DNA of 64,000 nucleotides from SIG603 sp964369415 (GTDB lineage: Bacteria > Bacillota > Clostridia > Oscillospirales > Acutalibacteraceae): contig CAYJFP010000004.1 in NCBI GenBank assembly GCA_964369415.1, positions 1 to 64,000 of the forward strand. Direction: 5' to 3'. Both the position numbers and the translations under genes were made by a program. The notes beneath the pieces are model-generated. The model did no database searches, had not been told where the DNA came from, and was given only the letters and a program-made list of their open reading frames with translations. This document shows, piece by piece, positions 61,675 to 64,000 of this stretch. The number at the start of each line of letters is the position of its first letter. The first letter of the stretch is position 1.

Positions 61675-61872
61675 TCAAACCTCACTTTTAACATCAACTT
61701 CCTCTATTTTCTGTTTAGCATTTTTAAGTTTATCGTAACATATCGAACTTAATTTTACTCCCTCTTCAAAAACCACAAGGGATTCTTCCAAACTGATTTC
61801 TCCTTTTTCGAGCACTTTGTTTATTTCCTCTAGCCTGTTTATCGCTTCTTCAAACTTCATTTCTTTTTTCAT
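61675..61872 (-). CDS. xseB: Exodeoxyribonuclease VII small subunit
   Basis: A 65-residue helical protein with the family core FEEAINRLEEINKVLEKGEI and SLEESLVVFEEGVKLSS. Assembles with XseA to degrade single-stranded DNA. The start overlaps the end of xseA by 23 bases; ribosome binding site GAGGTGG. Confidence 0.95.
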   Translation of the reverse strand: MKKEMKFEEAINRLEEINKVLEKGEISLEESLVVFEEGVKLSSICYDKLKNAKQKIEEVDVKSEV

Positions 61873-63064
61873 GCCTTACCACCTCTTGTGCCACTAAAGT
61901 GGCTCTTCCATCTTCAAATATTACTTCAATTTCGTCTTTATCATTAATGTCAAAAATACTTTTCACACTCTTGTTTTCTTTTTTAACCACCGAATAACCT
62001 CGGCTTAAAACCTTTATAGGACTCAAACTCTCTAGTACTGCTGCATTTTCTTTAAATCTCGCAGATTTTTTCTGATAAAACAAATCTGCCGAATACTTAA
62101 ATTTTGATACTATAAAATTAGTCTTCTCTTCTTTTTTTCTAAGCAACACATCAAACTTACTTCTAACATCTGAAATATTATCAAGTTTAAGGTACTTATC
62201 CTCTAAAATATAATTTATTTTAGACTTAATTGAAGCTGTAAAAAATTTGACTTTCTCATATTCTTCATTAATATCAGGAAGTAGCATCTCCACTGCTGCA
62301 CTAGGTGTCGGCGCCCTTAAATCAGCTACATAATCACAAATTGTATAATCGTTTTCGTGTCCGACCGCCGATACGATAGGCACACTCGATGCAAAAATTC
62401 TTCTAGCCAAACTCTCGTTATTAAACTCCCACAAATCCTCGGCAGAACCTCCGCCCCTTCCGATAATTATCACATCGTTTATATCCGTGTTATCGGCTAA
62501 ATTCAAGGCTTTAATAAGCTCGGGTGCCGCGTTTTCACCTTGAACGGTGCATGGGTAAAAATTAATTTTAGCCAGTGGCCAGCGCCTTTCTGCTATAGAG
62601 AAAATATCTCTTACTGCGGCTCCTGTGGGTGAAGTTATCACCGCTATATTGGACGGATACCTTGGCATTTGCTTTTTATATTCATCCGAAAATAGGTTTT
62701 CCAATTTTAATTTATCGTAAAGCTGATTAAACGCAAGATTCAGTGCGCCAATTCCGTCGGGTTGCATATCCTCTATATAAACTTGATATTGACCCGAACC
62801 CTCATACACCGAAACTCTTCCTCTTACAAGCACCTTCATGCCTTCTTCAGGCTTAAACTTAAGTCTTTTAGCATATGCCGAGAACATAACTGCCTTCACT
62901 AAAGATTTTTCATCCTTTAACGACATATACATATGCCCTGATTTATAGTGATTCGTAAAATTTGATATTTCTCCTACTATGAACAGTCTCTTTAAATTTT
63001 CGTCCGAATCTATAAGTGATTTTAAATACATATTAAGCTGTGAGACACTTATAGCCTTATTCAT
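61850..63064 (-). CDS. xseA: Exodeoxyribonuclease VII large subunit
   Basis: A 404-residue nuclease with an N-terminal OB-fold (FIVGEISNFTNHYKSGHMYM) and a catalytic core (ITSPTGAAVRDI; IIIGRGGGSAEDLWEFN; VSAVGHENDYTICDYVAD). It degrades single-stranded DNA with XseB in repair. Coiled-coil region about 270-350. In operon with xseB and ispA; a TsaD-like gene precedes it by 21 bases. Confidence 0.96.
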   Translation of the reverse strand: MNKAISVSQLNMYLKSLIDSDENLKRLFIVGEISNFTNHYKSGHMYMSLKDEKSLVKAVMFSAYAKRLKFKPEEGMKVLVRGRVSVYEGSGQYQVYIEDMQPDGIGALNLAFNQLYDKLKLENLFSDEYKKQMPRYPSNIAVITSPTGAAVRDIFSIAERRWPLAKINFYPCTVQGENAAPELIKALNLADNTDINDVIIIGRGGGSAEDLWEFNNESLARRIFASSVPIVSAVGHENDYTICDYVADLRAPTPSAAVEMLLPDINEEYEKVKFFTASIKSKINYILEDKYLKLDNISDVRSKFDVLLRKKEEKTNFIVSKFKYSADLFYQKKSARFKENAAVLESLSPIKVLSRGYSVVKKENKSVKSIFDINDKDEIEVIFEDGRATLVAQEVVRHEKRNEV

Positions 63065-63085
63065 ATAATAAACATACCCTTCTTC

Positions 63086-64000
63086 TTAATCTTTTAGCGA
63101 TGCCAAAACCGAAACTCCAGAGGCATTATCAAGCGAAAATTCAGGCTCTGCAAAAAAAGCATTAAACCTAGCTTTTATTCTATTTCTTAAAATAGAATTA
63201 GACGACACTCCGCCTGAAAAAACTATTGGCAAATCGCCAAACTCAAGCACCGCTTTTTCAAGTACTTTTTCCACTGTTTTAACTATATATTCCAAGACGT
63301 ATGCGGCTATATACTCTTTATCTTCGCCATCATCCTTAAGTTTCATGCATTTATTTTCGATTCCCGAAACAGAAAAATCCATCCCTTTTAGTGAGGTTCC
63401 AACCTTGATGTTACCAGTGTATTTTAGTGCTAACTTTTCGATTTCTTTGCCCGCTGGAAAGGAAAGTCCTAGCATTAGTCCCACTCTGTCCACAGCCTGA
63501 CCGATATTAAGATCAAGAGTTTTAGTAAATATCTCAGTGTTTCCAGAAAGTAAATCACTTACCACAAAACCTTCACTGGTGCCTCCGGACAAGTGAAACG
63601 CCATAAACTTTTCATTTACCAAGTCAAGCCTGTCGTTCGAATAAAGCGCTGCCGCAACATGTCCTTGCTGATGAGAAAAGTATGAAACCTTGCACGAAAG
63701 AGCTTTTGAAATCATATCTGCCGCAGATTTTCCTACTAAAAAACACGGCATATATGAATTTGGCTGATTGGTAGGACTCACTGAAACTCCAATTTTTTCT
63801 ATCCCACATGGAAGTAGCTTATCCAAAACAAGCGGCAACTGCTTTGTATGATGAAACACGGCATCGCTTTGCCTTAAACCAAGTTCCCCCTTTTTTACTG
63901 GTAAAAGCATTTTTTCCTGTATTATTTTTCCATTTTGATAAATAGCCGCCGAGGTCGTGTAATTGCTAGTATCAATTCCTAAAAATGCCTTATCACTCAC
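63086..64000 (-). CDS. TsaD/Kae1-like (peptidase M22 family) protein, reaching the window edge
   Basis: At least 304 residues of the ASKHA-fold TsaD/O-sialoglycoprotein endopeptidase family. FLGIDTSNYTTSAAI at the N terminus, metal-binding HQQGH, FHLSGGTSEGF, FSGGVSSNSILR and LDNASGVSV are visible. It is divergent from true TsaD: the SGGHT-type motif is SGGTS, and the length is shorter than the usual 335-340. It is probably a paralogue rather than the tRNA t6A enzyme. The first codon seen is GTG at the very edge, so the start could be there or just outside the window. Confidence 0.75.
   Translation of the reverse strand: MSDKAFLGIDTSNYTTSAAIYQNGKIIQEKMLLPVKKGELGLRQSDAVFHHTKQLPLVLDKLLPCGIEKIGVSVSPTNQPNSYMPCFLVGKSAADMISKALSCKVSYFSHQQGHVAAALYSNDRLDLVNEKFMAFHLSGGTSEGFVVSDLLSGNTEIFTKTLDLNIGQAVDRVGLMLGLSFPAGKEIEKLALKYTGNIKVGTSLKGMDFSVSGIENKCMKLKDDGEDKEYIAAYVLEYIVKTVEKVLEKAVLEFGDLPIVFSGGVSSNSILRNRIKARFNAFFAEPEFSLDNASGVSVLASLKD

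Noticed and set aside
1..64000. CRISPR arrays, phage genes, insertion sequences, rRNA
   Set aside because: No regularly spaced repeats, transposase, integrase or rRNA-like sequence was noticed on either strand.

Overview
The window looks like the chromosome of an AT-rich, low-GC Gram-positive anaerobe of the class Clostridia. The evidence is a Spo0A sporulation master regulator, a hydrogenase-like sensor, an LtaS-type lipoteichoic acid synthase homologue, type III glutamine synthetase, strong purine-rich ribosome binding sites and frequent TTG/GTG starts. No phage, insertion sequence, CRISPR array or rRNA was seen. One tRNA-Arg(ACG) is present. The genus cannot be fixed from the sequence alone; a Lachnospiraceae/Eubacteriales relative is an inference.

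Layout. 1-6.4 kb: a small pyrophosphatase-like gene, a compact palindromic intergenic element, a nucleoside hydrolase-ribokinase salvage operon, and a divergent pair encoding a large beta-helix/beta-propeller protein and an APH-like kinase. 6.4-7.3 kb: an HxlR regulator divergent from an FMN-binding flavoprotein. 7.3-22.8 kb: a nitrogen/glutamine block with two divergent arms. Leftward is glnN (GSIII), amt-PII fusion, gltB, gltD, purF; rightward is glnA (GSI), an ANTAR-domain antiterminator, pyrG. 22.8-34.3 kb: SGNH hydrolase, esterase and PH-domain genes, an LtaS-like enzyme, a hydrogenase-GGDEF fusion, a chemoreceptor, spo0A and an AraC regulator. 34.6-39.7 kb: a sugar uptake/oxidation operon. 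39.8-47.9 kb: SPFH and ribbon-helix-helix genes, the tRNA, a PAS-GGDEF-GAF protein and small accessory genes. 48-54.5 kb: a polyamine operon. 54.5-64 kb: a kinase, a dehydrogenase, a LysA-like decarboxylase with an M50 protease, then a leftward TsaD-like/xseA/xseB/ispA/RluA/phospholipase block.

The strongest signal is regulatory. Four leaders in the nitrogen block (glnN, amt, gltB, glnA) each carry a short stem capped by a six-base loop with A at position 1 and G at position 4. In every one, the 3' arm of that stem is also the 5' arm of an intrinsic terminator. This is the layout expected for ANTAR-protein antitermination, and an ANTAR gene sits directly behind glnA, downstream of one of these attenuators. 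Its receiver domain appears to have Asn in place of the phospho-acceptor Asp. The circuit would jointly control ammonium uptake, two glutamine synthetases, glutamate synthase and two glutamine-consuming nucleotide enzymes (PurF, PyrG).

A second signal is the polyamine operon. It carries both the decarboxylated-AdoMet route (speD, speE) and the carboxynorspermidine dehydrogenase/decarboxylase route, together with arginine decarboxylase and agmatinase. It sits behind a leader of about 230 nt with several helices, ending in a terminator just before speD: an unassigned candidate riboswitch. A third is a putative hydrogen/redox-sensing diguanylate cyclase, with a [FeFe]-hydrogenase-like H-domain fused to GGDEF.

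Many start codons were moved downstream of the longest open frame where a clear Shine-Dalgarno sequence decided the matter. All structures and promoters were read by eye, not computed.
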